Assembly (NCBI RefSeq): GCF_000970455.1
Contig: NZ_LAJG01000048.1
Coordinates: 248,001-312,000, forward strand
Source of the DNA: Devosia soli
GTDB lineage: Bacteria > Pseudomonadota > Alphaproteobacteria > Rhizobiales > Devosiaceae
DNA length: 64,000 nt
Reading direction: 5' to 3'
The notes beneath the pieces were generated by a model that saw only the letters and a list, made by a program, of their open reading frames with translations, was not told the origin of the DNA and searched no databases. This document shows, piece after piece, positions 1-8,187 of the stretch; positions within the stretch are counted from its first letter, which is position 1, and every line of letters begins with the position of its first letter. The position numbers and the translations under genes were made by a program.

Positions 1-928
1 TCCGGTCCCCCAGACGCTCGACGAGCGCAATGGTCCCCGAGACCTCGCCATCGGGCGCGACGCGCAAGGCATCGGGCCGCACGCCAAAAGTCAGCCCCTG
101 CCCCAAAGTCGGCGCCAGCGATGTCGGAATAGTTGTCGCAATCCGCGTGCCGCCCGCTGTCACCACCACCCGCCCGCCCTCATCGGCGAGCACTGTCACG
201 GGCAAAAAGTTCATCGAGGGAGAGCCGACAAAGGTCGCGACGAACCGGCTCGCGGGCTTGGAATAGACCTCCATCGGCGTGCCGATCTGCTCAACCTTGC
301 GATTGTTCATGACGACGATCCGGCTCGCCAGCGTCATCGCCTCGGTCTGGTCATGGGTCACAAAAATCATCGTCGTGCCGATGCGCTGATGCAGCTGCGC
401 CAGCTCCACCCGTGTCCGCACCCGCAGTCCTGCATCGAGATTGGAAAGCGGCTCATCGAGCAAAAACGCCTTGGGCTCGCGCACGATGGCGCGGCCAATC
501 GCAACGCGCTGCCGCTGCCCCCCAGAAAGCTGCGCCGGCCGGCGATCGAGCAGCGCCGTAATCTCGAGCATCCGCGCGGCCTCATCGACCCGCCGCGCAA
601 TTTCCGACTTGTCGGTGCCGATGTTCTCGAGCCCGAAGCTCATATTCTGGCGCACCGTCATATGCGGATAGAGCGCATAATTCTGAAACACCATGGCCAC
701 TTCGCGCTGGTTGGGCGGCAGCTGGTCGACGCGCTTGTCCCCGATATGGATTTCGCCCGCATTGACCGCCTCGAGCCCGGCGATCATCCGCAATAGCGTC
801 GATTTCCCGCAGCCCGAAGGCCCGAGGAAAACGATGAACTCGCCGGAGCGGATATGCATGCTGACGCTATCGAGCACCTGCACGGCGCCATAGGACTTGC
901 TGACATCCCGAAGGACGATATCGGCCAT
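1..928 (-). CDS. ABC sugar transporter ATP-binding protein (UgpC/MalK type), 3' end outside window
   Basis: ATPase of a carbohydrate ABC importer, expected on the cytoplasmic face of the permease. About 309 residues are present; the C-terminus lies beyond the window start. The minus-strand translation shows Walker A GPSGCGKST, the signature LSGGQRQR, Walker B AFLLDEPLSNLD and a switch histidine in FVTHDQTEAM, followed by the start of the C-terminal TOBE-like regulatory region (GVRPDALRV). This layout is typical of the MalK/UgpC family that serves many sugar importers. The ATG at 928 follows a strong AGGAGG site. It lies downstream of the family 2 glycosidase on the same strand with a 127-bp gap, so uptake and breakdown of one sugar are probably linked. 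The substrate cannot be read from the sequence. Confidence 0.93.
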   Translation of the reverse strand, partial: MADIVLRDVSKSYGAVQVLDSVSMHIRSGEFIVFLGPSGCGKSTLLRMIAGLEAVNAGEIHIGDKRVDQLPPNQREVAMVFQNYALYPHMTVRQNMSFGLENIGTDKSEIARRVDEAARMLEITALLDRRPAQLSGGQRQRVAIGRAIVREPKAFLLDEPLSNLDAGLRVRTRVELAQLHQRIGTTMIFVTHDQTEAMTLASRIVVMNNRKVEQIGTPMEVYSKPASRFVATFVGSPSMNFLPVTVLADEGGRVVVTAGGTRIATTIPTSLAPTLGQGLTFGVRPDALRVAPDGEVSGTIALVERLGDR

Positions 929-999
929 TCTTTCCTCCTCCTCGTCAGACCAGCGCAGCTTTGCTGTCTTCTGGTCATCAGGCTGGCTCTCGCCATACC

Positions 1000-1049
1000 C
1001 TCATCCGCGCCGTCGGGGCACCTTCTCCCGTAAGGGGAGAAGGCTGCAT
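1000..1049. repeat. Intergenic inverted repeat, family A
   Basis: The gap between the glycosidase and the ABC ATPase holds a hairpin CTTCTCCC-GTAAG-GGGAGAAG next to a CCCTCATCCG tract. The same building blocks, in the other orientation, occur at 16343-16500. There is no T-run, so it is a repeat element and not an obvious terminator. Confidence 0.6.
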
Positions 1050-1055
1050 CGTGGC

Positions 1056-3836
1056 TCACATAGTTCCCTCATCCACCTTCAATTCCATCGCCGTCTGCAC
1101 CAACCCATCGAACAGCGCTGCCGCCACCGGATCAGCCCCCGGCGCCTCGCGCGTCAGCCTGAACGTCGTCGCGACAACCCCACCGCGCCCAACCCGCTTT
1201 TCACCAATGATCGCCGCCGGCTTATGCACCCAGCCGCAGACCATCCCGGCAATAACATTGTTGCCGAATTCCCAGGGCCTGAACCCCGTAAGAAGGTGAT
1301 GCGGCACGACATCGGAAAAACTCAGATCAAAGATCGGCCCGCCCGGAATGTCGGCAAACGCGCCTTCGCGGCGCACCCACGAGAACCCGGCAATCCAGTC
1401 ACCCCGCCAGATCGTCCCATCACGCTCGACAAGGCTGATCCCCGGCAGGTGCTGATCCAAACTCGGCCTGAACTTCTTGCCATCCGCCACGATCGACCGA
1501 TGCGGCAATTCCCCGAGCGGCATGTCCGTCCGCAGGTTCTTGTTCGTCTCGACCGTCCCATCGGCGAGGATCAGGTAGCGCGCGCCCGCCTTGATGGCTT
1601 CGACATCGTCTCCATTGACAGCATGCACCAGCACCACATCGGCCTCGGCAGCCGGTACCACACGGTAGCCGAGGCCGCTGGCATAGCTTGCGAGGGAGGA
1701 ATCGGCAGCGGCGATGGAGGGGCGCCCCGCCGTATCGCGCTTTTGGTAAAGCGCGATCTCGCAAGTATTGCGCGAGAGCACCGAACCATTGGCCTCAAGC
1801 ACAAATTCTATGGACAGCATCCGATTGCCACCGCCTGACGGAAGGGCAAAACCGATCTTGCCAAGATCAGCCGTCGAGACTTTTCCCGTCGCCGGCACAT
1901 CGACCGACCCAGAAACTTCGCCCGACCAGCGCAATACCGCGCCCGCTGGAATAGTCTCGCCACCGGTCCCGATCTTGAGTTCGATATCGAGCGTTTCGCC
2001 GAGATAGGCCGAATAACGCGCCGGTCGCGGCACGATCACCACATCGGTGTTGATCGTCCCAAACACATCGTGGAACACGCGCGGATTGCGCTCGATATCG
2101 AGGAGACCATTGGCCTCCCAATGCACGTCCGTCAGTTCGGTGATCACATAGCCCATGATCGAGGAATAGCGGCGCATCTCCTCGATCTCGTAGCGCAGGT
2201 TCATGAACTGATACCACTGCACGTTTTCGATGAACTGGTCGAACGAGCCGAAAGTTTTCGCTAGGTCCAGTGCCCCGAACCGATCTTCGATGCCATGCGG
2301 CAGCGCCACGCCATCGCCCCAGAGCGATCCCGTCTCGAACCAATCCGGCTCCGAGCCATCCTCGCGGCGCAGCTTCTTCGGATCAGGCAGACCCCAGACG
2401 CCGAATTCGGACACGATCAACGGCTCATCGCCCTTCCGTTCCGCATCGCCAAGGCTCGAAAAAGTCCAGTCGGCACCTGCCGCAAACTGCGCCGTGATGT
2501 CATCCCATTCCTGGCGCCGTTCCGGCACCGAACGATAATAGTGGTAGTCGTTGAGGTCGGTCTTGACGTGGAAGTTGGGGAAGCAGGCGGAGTTGTCGAC
2601 CACAAGGCGCGTGGTGTCCTCAGCCTTCAGCCAGTCATAAGTGTCCTTCACCCACTGCCGATGCTCGGCATTTTCGAGCATGCGGGTGCCCCAGTCCTCA
2701 TTGATGATCGTCCAGCAGATGATCGAGGGATGGTTGCGGTCGCGCTTCAAAATGCCCGTCATCGTGTCGCGCATGCGCTGCGCCGATTTCGAAGTAAAGT
2801 TGGCAACGTTCGGAATTTCGGTCCAGACCAGCAGCCCAAAACGGTCGGCCACGTCATAATAACGCGGATCCGGCACCTTGATGTGGCACCTGAGCGTATT
2901 GAGCCCAAGTTCCTTGGCCTTTCTGGCCTGATCTTCAAGAAACTCAAGCGAGGGCGGCGTATAGATGCCGTCGGGATAGTAATCCTGGTCCAGCGCGCCG
3001 CGCATGAAGATCGGCTCGCCATTGAGCAGGATCTTGCCGTCGCGCGTTTCGACCGAGCGGAAGCCAAAACGCTCCTCGACCACGTCAATATTGTCGCCGA
3101 GCGATGTGGTCAGCGTGTAGAGATTGGGCTGATCGATGCCCCAAAGCTTTGGAGATGTGACCCGCAGTTCCGCCTTTACCGACTCCGCCGCCGTCACTTG
3201 GGCTTCAGCCACCGCATTACCGTCGGCATCGCGCACCGTCAGCGCCACCGGCAGACCCGCTGCAGCAGCCGAAAAGTCCAGCTCCGCCTTCACGACCCCA
3301 TCAGTTCCGGCAGTAATCACTACCGCCTCAAGTCGCCGCGCATCCCGCGCCTGCAGCGTCACCGACTGCCAAAGACCGCCAATCCGGCCATACCAGGAAA
3401 TCTTGCCATGCGGCACTTCGCCAAACGGGAAGTCCGGGAAGGCGCGATGGTCTGCCGACGGCATGGTCACGCGCACTTCGACCTCATTGGTCGGGCGCAG
3501 CAATTTGCTATCGAGCACAAATTCAAACGGCAGAAAGGCGCCTTCATGGCTGCCGAGCTTCTGCCCGTTGAGAAACACGTCGCAATAGTAGCTCACCGCG
3601 CCGAAGTGCAGCACCAGCTCCTGCCGGTCCCAACCGGCGGGTACGCTAAAACTGCGTTTGTAGACGGCATGGCCAAACGTATCGACGAGGTCGGAGAATT
3701 CGGCCTGCCACGGCTGGGGCACATGGGCCTCGCGCCAGGGACCGTCTTCGTGCCGGAACTGCCAGACCCCATCGAGCGACAGGCTCTTGCGCGGCATGTC
3801 GATAGCCTCTGCGGCAACGGCGCGACCCAAGTCCAT
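1056..3836 (-). CDS. Glycoside hydrolase family 2 protein (beta-galactosidase/beta-glucuronidase-like)
   Basis: Hydrolyses a beta-linked glycoside by the retaining mechanism. The 926-residue protein has an N-terminal jelly-roll sugar-binding domain (about 15-165, with DGVW and GGLW motifs), an immunoglobulin-like domain (about 165-265) and a TIM barrel. Within the barrel are FLEDQARKAKELG.NTLRCH, the acid/base glutamate in WTIINEDWG (E380) and the probable nucleophile in LIVSEFGVWG (E477). A long C-terminal beta-rich part of about 300 residues follows. No signal peptide is visible, so it is probably cytoplasmic and acts on imported oligosaccharides. I chose ATG 3836 because AAGGG lies 8 bases upstream; a GTG at 3845 is also in frame. 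Its promoter region is shared with the divergent LacI gene, a likely repressor. Confidence 0.9.
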   Translation of the reverse strand: MDLGRAVAAEAIDMPRKSLSLDGVWQFRHEDGPWREAHVPQPWQAEFSDLVDTFGHAVYKRSFSVPAGWDRQELVLHFGAVSYYCDVFLNGQKLGSHEGAFLPFEFVLDSKLLRPTNEVEVRVTMPSADHRAFPDFPFGEVPHGKISWYGRIGGLWQSVTLQARDARRLEAVVITAGTDGVVKAELDFSAAAAGLPVALTVRDADGNAVAEAQVTAAESVKAELRVTSPKLWGIDQPNLYTLTTSLGDNIDVVEERFGFRSVETRDGKILLNGEPIFMRGALDQDYYPDGIYTPPSLEFLEDQARKAKELGLNTLRCHIKVPDPRYYDVADRFGLLVWTEIPNVANFTSKSAQRMRDTMTGILKRDRNHPSIICWTIINEDWGTRMLENAEHRQWVKDTYDWLKAEDTTRLVVDNSACFPNFHVKTDLNDYHYYRSVPERRQEWDDITAQFAAGADWTFSSLGDAERKGDEPLIVSEFGVWGLPDPKKLRREDGSEPDWFETGSLWGDGVALPHGIEDRFGALDLAKTFGSFDQFIENVQWYQFMNLRYEIEEMRRYSSIMGYVITELTDVHWEANGLLDIERNPRVFHDVFGTINTDVVIVPRPARYSAYLGETLDIELKIGTGGETIPAGAVLRWSGEVSGSVDVPATGKVSTADLGKIGFALPSGGGNRMLSIEFVLEANGSVLSRNTCEIALYQKRDTAGRPSIAAADSSLASYASGLGYRVVPAAEADVVLVHAVNGDDVEAIKAGARYLILADGTVETNKNLRTDMPLGELPHRSIVADGKKFRPSLDQHLPGISLVERDGTIWRGDWIAGFSWVRREGAFADIPGGPIFDLSFSDVVPHHLLTGFRPWEFGNNVIAGMVCGWVHKPAAIIGEKRVGRGGVVATTFRLTREAPGADPVAAALFDGLVQTAMELKVDEGTM

Positions 3837-4058
3837 AATCCCCACCCTTAACTTGTATTAGTTATATTATTATCACCATAGGTCGAAAATTCAGCCCTTG
3901 GCAAGGGGGTCAATTCGGGCGGTCAACAGAATGGCGCGCCTGTCATCGGATCAGGAACGAACTCGCCGAAAGTCCAATCTCGATGTTAACGGAATGCTAC
4001 CGGAATGGGCATGCCGGCGAATCCGCGCTAAAGATTTATCCCCGCACTCGGAGGGATA
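3837..4058. promoter_or_regulatory. Divergent control region between glycosidase and LacI gene
   Basis: This 222-bp gap carries an AT-rich island at about 3848-3880, close to the glycosidase start and plausibly holding its promoter. I could not find a clean LacI-type palindrome in it. The sequence TTAGTTATATTATTA resembles parts of the operator candidate at 6212-6238, but the match is too weak to call. Confidence 0.4.
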
Positions 4059-5084
4059 ATGGAAAAGCGCGCAACCATGCACGATGTGGCCGATCTCGCC
4101 GGGGTTTCCCAGGCGACGGTCTCGCTCGTGCTCAATGGCGTACCCAACGCCCGCGTCTCCAAAGCCACCCGCCGTCGCGTGCAGGAGGCAGCCGAAAAAC
4201 TCGGCTATCGCCGCGGCAAAACCCATCCGGTCCCCGCCGGCCGCCAGCGCGTCATCGGCCTTTTCATCGACGAAGTTTCTACGACACCTTTCGCCGCCCC
4301 GCTGATCGAAGGCGCCCGCGACGAAGCGGCCTTGCAGGACGTCACCATCGCCACCTTCTGCACCGGCAACAATCCCGCGCTCGAACAGGCCGGGCTCGAC
4401 ATGCTCGTCGCTCAAAAGGCCATTGGGGCCGTCTATACGACCCTCATGACCCGCGAAGTCATTGTTCCTGAGGCTTTTTCCGCCCTGCCGCTTGTCCTTC
4501 TGAATTGCTACGAGAAGCGCTTACACCACCCCTCGGTCGTGCCCGGCGATATCGTCGGGGGGTTCATGGCGACCGAGGCCCTGATCAAGGCCGGCCACAC
4601 CCGCATCGCCCACCTTGCCGGCGAATATCAAACCGCCGAAGCCGCAGTCGATCGCGAAAAAGGCTTCCGCCAGGCCATGGCCAAGGCCGGCATTGCGGTC
4701 GACGAGAGCCTCGTCACCCTCGGCGGCTATTCGATCCGCGCCGGCCGCGAACGGGCTCTCGAACTGCTCTCGCGCCCCGACCGCCCCACCGCCATCTTCT
4801 GCTTCAACGACCGCATGGCCATCGGCTGCTACGAAGCCGCTCGCATCCTGGGCCTCAAGATCCCGCACGATCTTTCCATCGTCGGCTTCGATAACGAAGA
4901 CCTATCAGCCAACATGGACCCGCCACTTTCAACCATGGTCCTCCCCCACGACGAAATGGCCCGCTGGGCCGTGGGGCAATTGCTCGATGGCTTTGATGGC
5001 CTCGATGCCGACGAACGCATGCAGAAGATCAAGATCGAATGTGAGTTCGTTGAGCGGGAATCGATAGCGGCACCACGGATTTAG
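4059..5084 (+). CDS. LacI family transcriptional regulator
   Basis: DNA-binding repressor of 341 residues. The N-terminal helix-turn-helix shows the family hallmark MHDVADLAGVSQATVSLVLNG (residues about 8-28) followed by the hinge helix. The rest is a periplasmic-binding-protein-like sensor domain, with FCFNDRMAIGCYEAARILG and SIVGFDNEDLS near the C-terminus as usual. ATG 4059 follows GGAGGGATA. It is divergent from the family 2 glycosidase, which it probably controls together with the ABC transporter. It is convergent with a second, similar LacI gene, and the two stop codons overlap in the tetranucleotide TTAG at 5081-5084. Confidence 0.93.
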   Translation: MEKRATMHDVADLAGVSQATVSLVLNGVPNARVSKATRRRVQEAAEKLGYRRGKTHPVPAGRQRVIGLFIDEVSTTPFAAPLIEGARDEAALQDVTIATFCTGNNPALEQAGLDMLVAQKAIGAVYTTLMTREVIVPEAFSALPLVLLNCYEKRLHHPSVVPGDIVGGFMATEALIKAGHTRIAHLAGEYQTAEAAVDREKGFRQAMAKAGIAVDESLVTLGGYSIRAGRERALELLSRPDRPTAIFCFNDRMAIGCYEAARILGLKIPHDLSIVGFDNEDLSANMDPPLSTMVLPHDEMARWAVGQLLDGFDGLDADERMQKIKIECEFVERESIAAPRI

Positions 5085-6166
5085 CTGCGCGGCCGATCCA
5101 CCGAAGCCCTCTCCACCAGCGGACATTCCAGCTTCGTCAGTGGATAAAGATCCTCAGCCAATCCATCGCTCAGCTGTTCGGCAATCCACTGCCCCATGGC
5201 CCGATGCGGTAAGACCGACGTCGTCAGCTGCGGATGGAGATGCCGCGCGATTTCCTCGTCGTCATAGCCCACCACCGACATATCCCGCGGGATTTCGTAC
5301 CCCGCCTCTTTCAGCGCCTCATAGCACCCAATCGCCATGCGATCGTTCTGGCAAAAGATCGCCGTCGGCACCTCGGGCAGATCGAGGATTTTCCGCGTCG
5401 CCTCATAGCCTGCACTCGCCGACCAGTCGCCTGTAAAAACCAGGTCCTGATCAAAGGGAATATCCGCCGTCGCCAGCGCGCGCCGATAGCCTTTGAGCCG
5501 ATCCTGCGCCGCCTCCATCCAGATTTCGCCGGTTATAGTGGCGATCCGCCTATGGCCATGCGTGATCAGGTGATGCGTCGCCCTTTGACCACCGGCGATT
5601 TCGCTGGGGACCACCGCCGGAATGGTCTGCCCCGTCGCATAGCAATTGAGCAGCAGCACCGGCACATCGACGTCGCTCAGCGCCGCCGGCAGTTCAACTT
5701 CGCGGGTAAAGATCGTCATATAGACGAGCGCCGAAACACCCTGCCCCACAAAGGTTTCGATCAACTCCGCCTCGATCTCGACATCGTTGCGGCTCTGCGC
5801 GACAAACACGAGATCACCCATCGCCTGCGCGGCCTGGCTCAACCCTTCAATGGCCTGCACCGCCTCCGGACTGGTCGCCAGTTGATCGACGATGAACCCG
5901 ATCCGCCGCCCACGCTTGACCTTGCGCGCCTCGACCGGCGCCCGCGCCGGCACCGCGCCATAGCCGAGCCGCCGCGCCACTTCCAACACCCGCTGCCGCG
6001 TTTCCGGCGATAATCTTATCCCCGGGGCATCATTTATGACGAATGATACAGTGGCCTGCGAACACCCCGCTTCCCGGGCAATATCGGTCATGGTGACGCG
6101 GCGCGCGGCCCCGCCACTTTCTTTGACCGAACGGCCCTTCGCCGATGTGCGGGCAGGAGTAGACAT
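5081..6166 (-). CDS. LacI family transcriptional regulator
   Basis: Repressor of about 361 residues. The helix-turn-helix TMTDIAREAGCSQATVSFVI lies at about residues 26-45, after a basic tail of roughly 25 residues that is longer than usual. The sensor domain ends with FCQNDRMAIGCYEALKEAG and SVVGYDDEEIARHLHP. It is clearly related to the facing LacI gene (shared LLNCY, FC.NDRMAIGCYEA, STMVLPH/TSVLPH motifs), so the pair may have arisen by duplication. Start ATG 6166 is preferred; a TTG at 6175 is in frame, and neither has a clear ribosome site. A palindromic operator candidate lies 46 bp upstream, consistent with autoregulation. Confidence 0.92.
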   Translation of the reverse strand: MSTPARTSAKGRSVKESGGAARRVTMTDIAREAGCSQATVSFVINDAPGIRLSPETRQRVLEVARRLGYGAVPARAPVEARKVKRGRRIGFIVDQLATSPEAVQAIEGLSQAAQAMGDLVFVAQSRNDVEIEAELIETFVGQGVSALVYMTIFTREVELPAALSDVDVPVLLLNCYATGQTIPAVVPSEIAGGQRATHHLITHGHRRIATITGEIWMEAAQDRLKGYRRALATADIPFDQDLVFTGDWSASAGYEATRKILDLPEVPTAIFCQNDRMAIGCYEALKEAGYEIPRDMSVVGYDDEEIARHLHPQLTTSVLPHRAMGQWIAEQLSDGLAEDLYPLTKLECPLVERASVDRPRS

Positions 6167-6211
6167 GATACTCAAAAGGAGAGAAGAAAAAGGTCAGGAA
6201 AACCAAACCTA

Positions 6212-6238
6212 GCTAATGCATATGATCATAATATTAGC
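6212..6238. promoter_or_regulatory. Nested palindrome, candidate LacI-family operator
   Basis: An outer inverted repeat GCTAAT...ATTAGC (6212-6217 and 6233-6238) encloses a perfect 10-bp palindrome TATGATCATA (6221-6230). It sits in the promoter region of the adjacent LacI gene. The function is inferred from position and symmetry. Confidence 0.45.
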
Positions 6239-6323
6239 AAGCCCAGCCACCTTATAAGCTCAGGGCCATCCATGGTTTGAAGACTGGCGACATAAGCGAG
6301 ATTTCCACAAGGCGTCATATCGC

Positions 6324-6352
6324 TTGCGCGGAAAAAACTCTTACCCTATAAG
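6324..6352 (+). promoter_or_regulatory. Sigma-70 promoter of tRNA-Phe
   Basis: -35 TTGCGC at 6324-6329, a 17-bp spacer, and -10 TATAAG at 6347-6352. The mature tRNA starts 38 bp further on. Between them a small GCGGCA/TGCCGC hairpin (about 6366-6380) lies in the leader. Confidence 0.65.
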
Positions 6353-6390
6353 GCCGATGGCTCGCGGCAGACCTGCCGCAAAAGCCCGAT

Positions 6391-6466
6391 GCCCAGATAG
6401 CTCAGTTGGTAGAGCAGCGGATTGAAAATCCGCGTGTCGCTGGTTCGATTCCGGCTCTGGGCACCA
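6391..6466 (+). tRNA. tRNA-Phe (GAA)
   Basis: A 76-nt cloverleaf with acceptor stem GCCCAGA/TCTGGGC, D-loop AGCTCAGTTGGTAGAGC, anticodon loop ATTGAAAAT with GAA at its centre, T-loop GGTTCGATTCC and an encoded CCA end. It has its own promoter just upstream; no strong terminator was seen after it. Confidence 0.97.
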
Positions 6467-6567
6467 TTTTTCCATTTAAGATCAGATACTTAGCCTAGGC
6501 TGTGCACTTGTAAGCGCCAAGCTCTGAGATCACTGTCGGAGAAACCACATTTTCCGCTTTCTCTCGC

Positions 6568-6596
6568 TTGAACAGTGCGACATCCGCGGCTATAAC
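6568..6596 (+). promoter_or_regulatory. Sigma-70 promoter of tRNA-Pro
   Basis: -35 TTGAAC (6568-6573), an exact 17-bp spacer, and -10 TATAAC (6591-6596). The tRNA begins 39 bp downstream, so the two tRNA genes are probably transcribed separately. Confidence 0.75.
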
Positions 6597-6635
6597 GCCC
6601 GCACATCGACGCGGTCTACCGCGCCTTTGCCCTGA

Positions 6636-6712
6636 CGGAGTATAGCGCAGCCTGGTAGCGCACCTGCTTCGGGAGCAGGGGGTCGAGTGTTCGAATCACT
6701 CTACTCCGACCA
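6636..6712 (+). tRNA. tRNA-Pro (CGG)
   Basis: A 77-nt cloverleaf: acceptor stem CGGAGTA/TACTCCG, D-arm AGCGCAGCCTGGTAGCGC, anticodon stem CCTGC/GCAGG with loop TTCGGGA (anticodon CGG, reading CCG), T-loop GTTCGAATC, encoded CCA. A terminator follows at once. Confidence 0.97.
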
Positions 6713-6715
6713 ATC

Positions 6716-6750
6716 AACCCCGGCCTCTCGCGAGGTCGGGGTTTTTGTTT
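6716..6750. terminator. Intrinsic terminator after tRNA-Pro
   Basis: Hairpin at 6718-6741 with stem CCCCGGCCTC/GAGGTCGGGG (one wobble pair), loop TCGC, then TTTTTGTTTT. It lies between the tRNA and the converging udgX gene. Confidence 0.85.
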
Positions 6751-6756
6751 TCCCGC

Positions 6757-8187
6757 TCAATGCTGCCGCAACAGCGCCATGTGGTCGCGCACCAATTCGA
6801 GATCAGCCGCAAACTTTGCCCGCTCGCGCGCCCGCCCTTCGACATCCGGAATGCGCAATAGATAAGAGGGATGGTTGGTGATGTAGAGCACCGCTCCATC
6901 CTCAAGCTCGATCGGCTCGCCGCGCATCTTGGAGATGGAAACTGCTTTTCCGATAAGGCTTTGCGCGGCACGTGCTCCCAGTGCAACGACGATTTTCGGC
7001 TTGACGAATTCTCGCTCGAGGTTGAGCCAGAACTTGCAGGCTTGGATCTCGCCACTATCCGGCCGCTGGTGGATGCGGCGCTTGCCGCGGGGTACGAATT
7101 TGAAGTGCTTGACCGCGTTGGTCACATAGACGCGGCTGCGGTCGATACCAACTTTTTCGATAACCTCGTCAAAGACTTGACCGGCCGGACCGACAAAGGG
7201 GCGACCGGCGAGATCTTCCTGATCGCCGGGCTGTTCGCCGATAAACATGACCTCGGCGTCTTGTGGCCCCTCGCCGAAAACGGGCTGGGTGGCCTGTTCG
7301 TAGAGGGAGCAGCGGCGGCAACCGCCGATCGCTTCAGCGGCATCGCTAAGCGACTGAATATCATGAGTTTCTTCCGGCATCTCACGCGCTTTCTGGCGCA
7401 GGTGGCGGGCGGGCGGCTGGGTAGTGGCGCGGTCAATCATGTCCTGCTCCATTTGCCTCGCATTTCGGATAAGAGGCTGAATCAATTGGGCTTCGGGAAG
7501 GTTGCGCCAATATTTGACCGGCATTTCCGATTTCATCATCGCGACCTTGAGGCGCGCGGGGTTGAAGATCGAGGCATAATAAGTCTGCCAATCGTCTTCG
7601 ACGGCATCCTCTGACGGGACATCCTTCTTGGTGCCACCGGGCCCGAAACGCAAATTCTCCTTATCCCAGAAGGCGCTAGCATAGGGGGTGACAATGCCCC
7701 AGACCATGCCGGCAAAGCGTCGGGTGAAGAACGGAGCTGTGGCTTCGAGGGTATAATGCTCGGGTTCGAACCAGGCGACGTAGCGATCGTCGATCGCCCG
7801 AAACCGCACGAAGGCCTTTAGCTTATGCGCATCGCGACGGACGCCGGAGGCCCATTTCGTTAACATTACGGTATCGGCGTCCGCAGCGTTGGCGAGGAGT
7901 TGGCTATCCTGCTGCAGTCGCCAGAGCATACGGTAGAGAACCGCGAAGCGTTCGGGGTCTGAGTGCTGGATGACCGAGGCGGCAAGATCGATGAATTGAC
8001 GCGGCACGGAGCCGATCGGCCCATCGGCTTGCGGCAACATATCGTCGCCCGCTTCAAAGAGGCCGCTTTCTTCCGAGCCGACCCGCCAGACCAATTGCGA
8101 GGGCTTCATGCCGGCAACGAGAAGCCGGCGCGCCTTGCCGCGCCACTCGTCGAAATCGTTGAGCCGCTCGAGCCGAACCGAGAGCAT
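6757..8187 (-). CDS. udgX: UdgX family uracil-DNA-binding protein with N-terminal DUF4130 domain
   Basis: DNA-repair protein of 476 residues. The C-terminal half (about 275-476) is a uracil-DNA glycosylase fold: paired cysteines GGCRRCS and a third in IQACKF (Fe-S ligands in this family), motif GEQPGDQED (from 317) and motif HPSYLLR. It carries the KRRIH loop (369-373) that defines UdgX. In characterised UdgX the loop histidine, here H373, forms a covalent bond with the DNA at the uracil site. The N-terminal half (about 1-255) matches the DUF4130 'DNA metabolism' domain often fused to or next to UdgX. The start overlaps the stop of the radical SAM gene (TGATG), so translation is coupled. The SOS box before the first gene implies damage induction. 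Confidence 0.92.
   Translation of the reverse strand: MLSVRLERLNDFDEWRGKARRLLVAGMKPSQLVWRVGSEESGLFEAGDDMLPQADGPIGSVPRQFIDLAASVIQHSDPERFAVLYRMLWRLQQDSQLLANAADADTVMLTKWASGVRRDAHKLKAFVRFRAIDDRYVAWFEPEHYTLEATAPFFTRRFAGMVWGIVTPYASAFWDKENLRFGPGGTKKDVPSEDAVEDDWQTYYASIFNPARLKVAMMKSEMPVKYWRNLPEAQLIQPLIRNARQMEQDMIDRATTQPPARHLRQKAREMPEETHDIQSLSDAAEAIGGCRRCSLYEQATQPVFGEGPQDAEVMFIGEQPGDQEDLAGRPFVGPAGQVFDEVIEKVGIDRSRVYVTNAVKHFKFVPRGKRRIHQRPDSGEIQACKFWLNLEREFVKPKIVVALGARAAQSLIGKAVSISKMRGEPIELEDGAVLYITNHPSYLLRIPDVEGRARERAKFAADLELVRDHMALLRQH

Noticed and set aside
2295..3851. 518-residue plus-strand ORF opposite the family 2 glycosidase
   Set aside because: It is the antisense frame of a clear glycosidase with intact catalytic motifs; Arg/His-rich composition is typical of such shadows.
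6391..6712. Integration site at the tRNA genes
   Set aside because: No integrase, no repeated tRNA 3' end nearby and no change in gene character; the flanks are ordinary chromosome.
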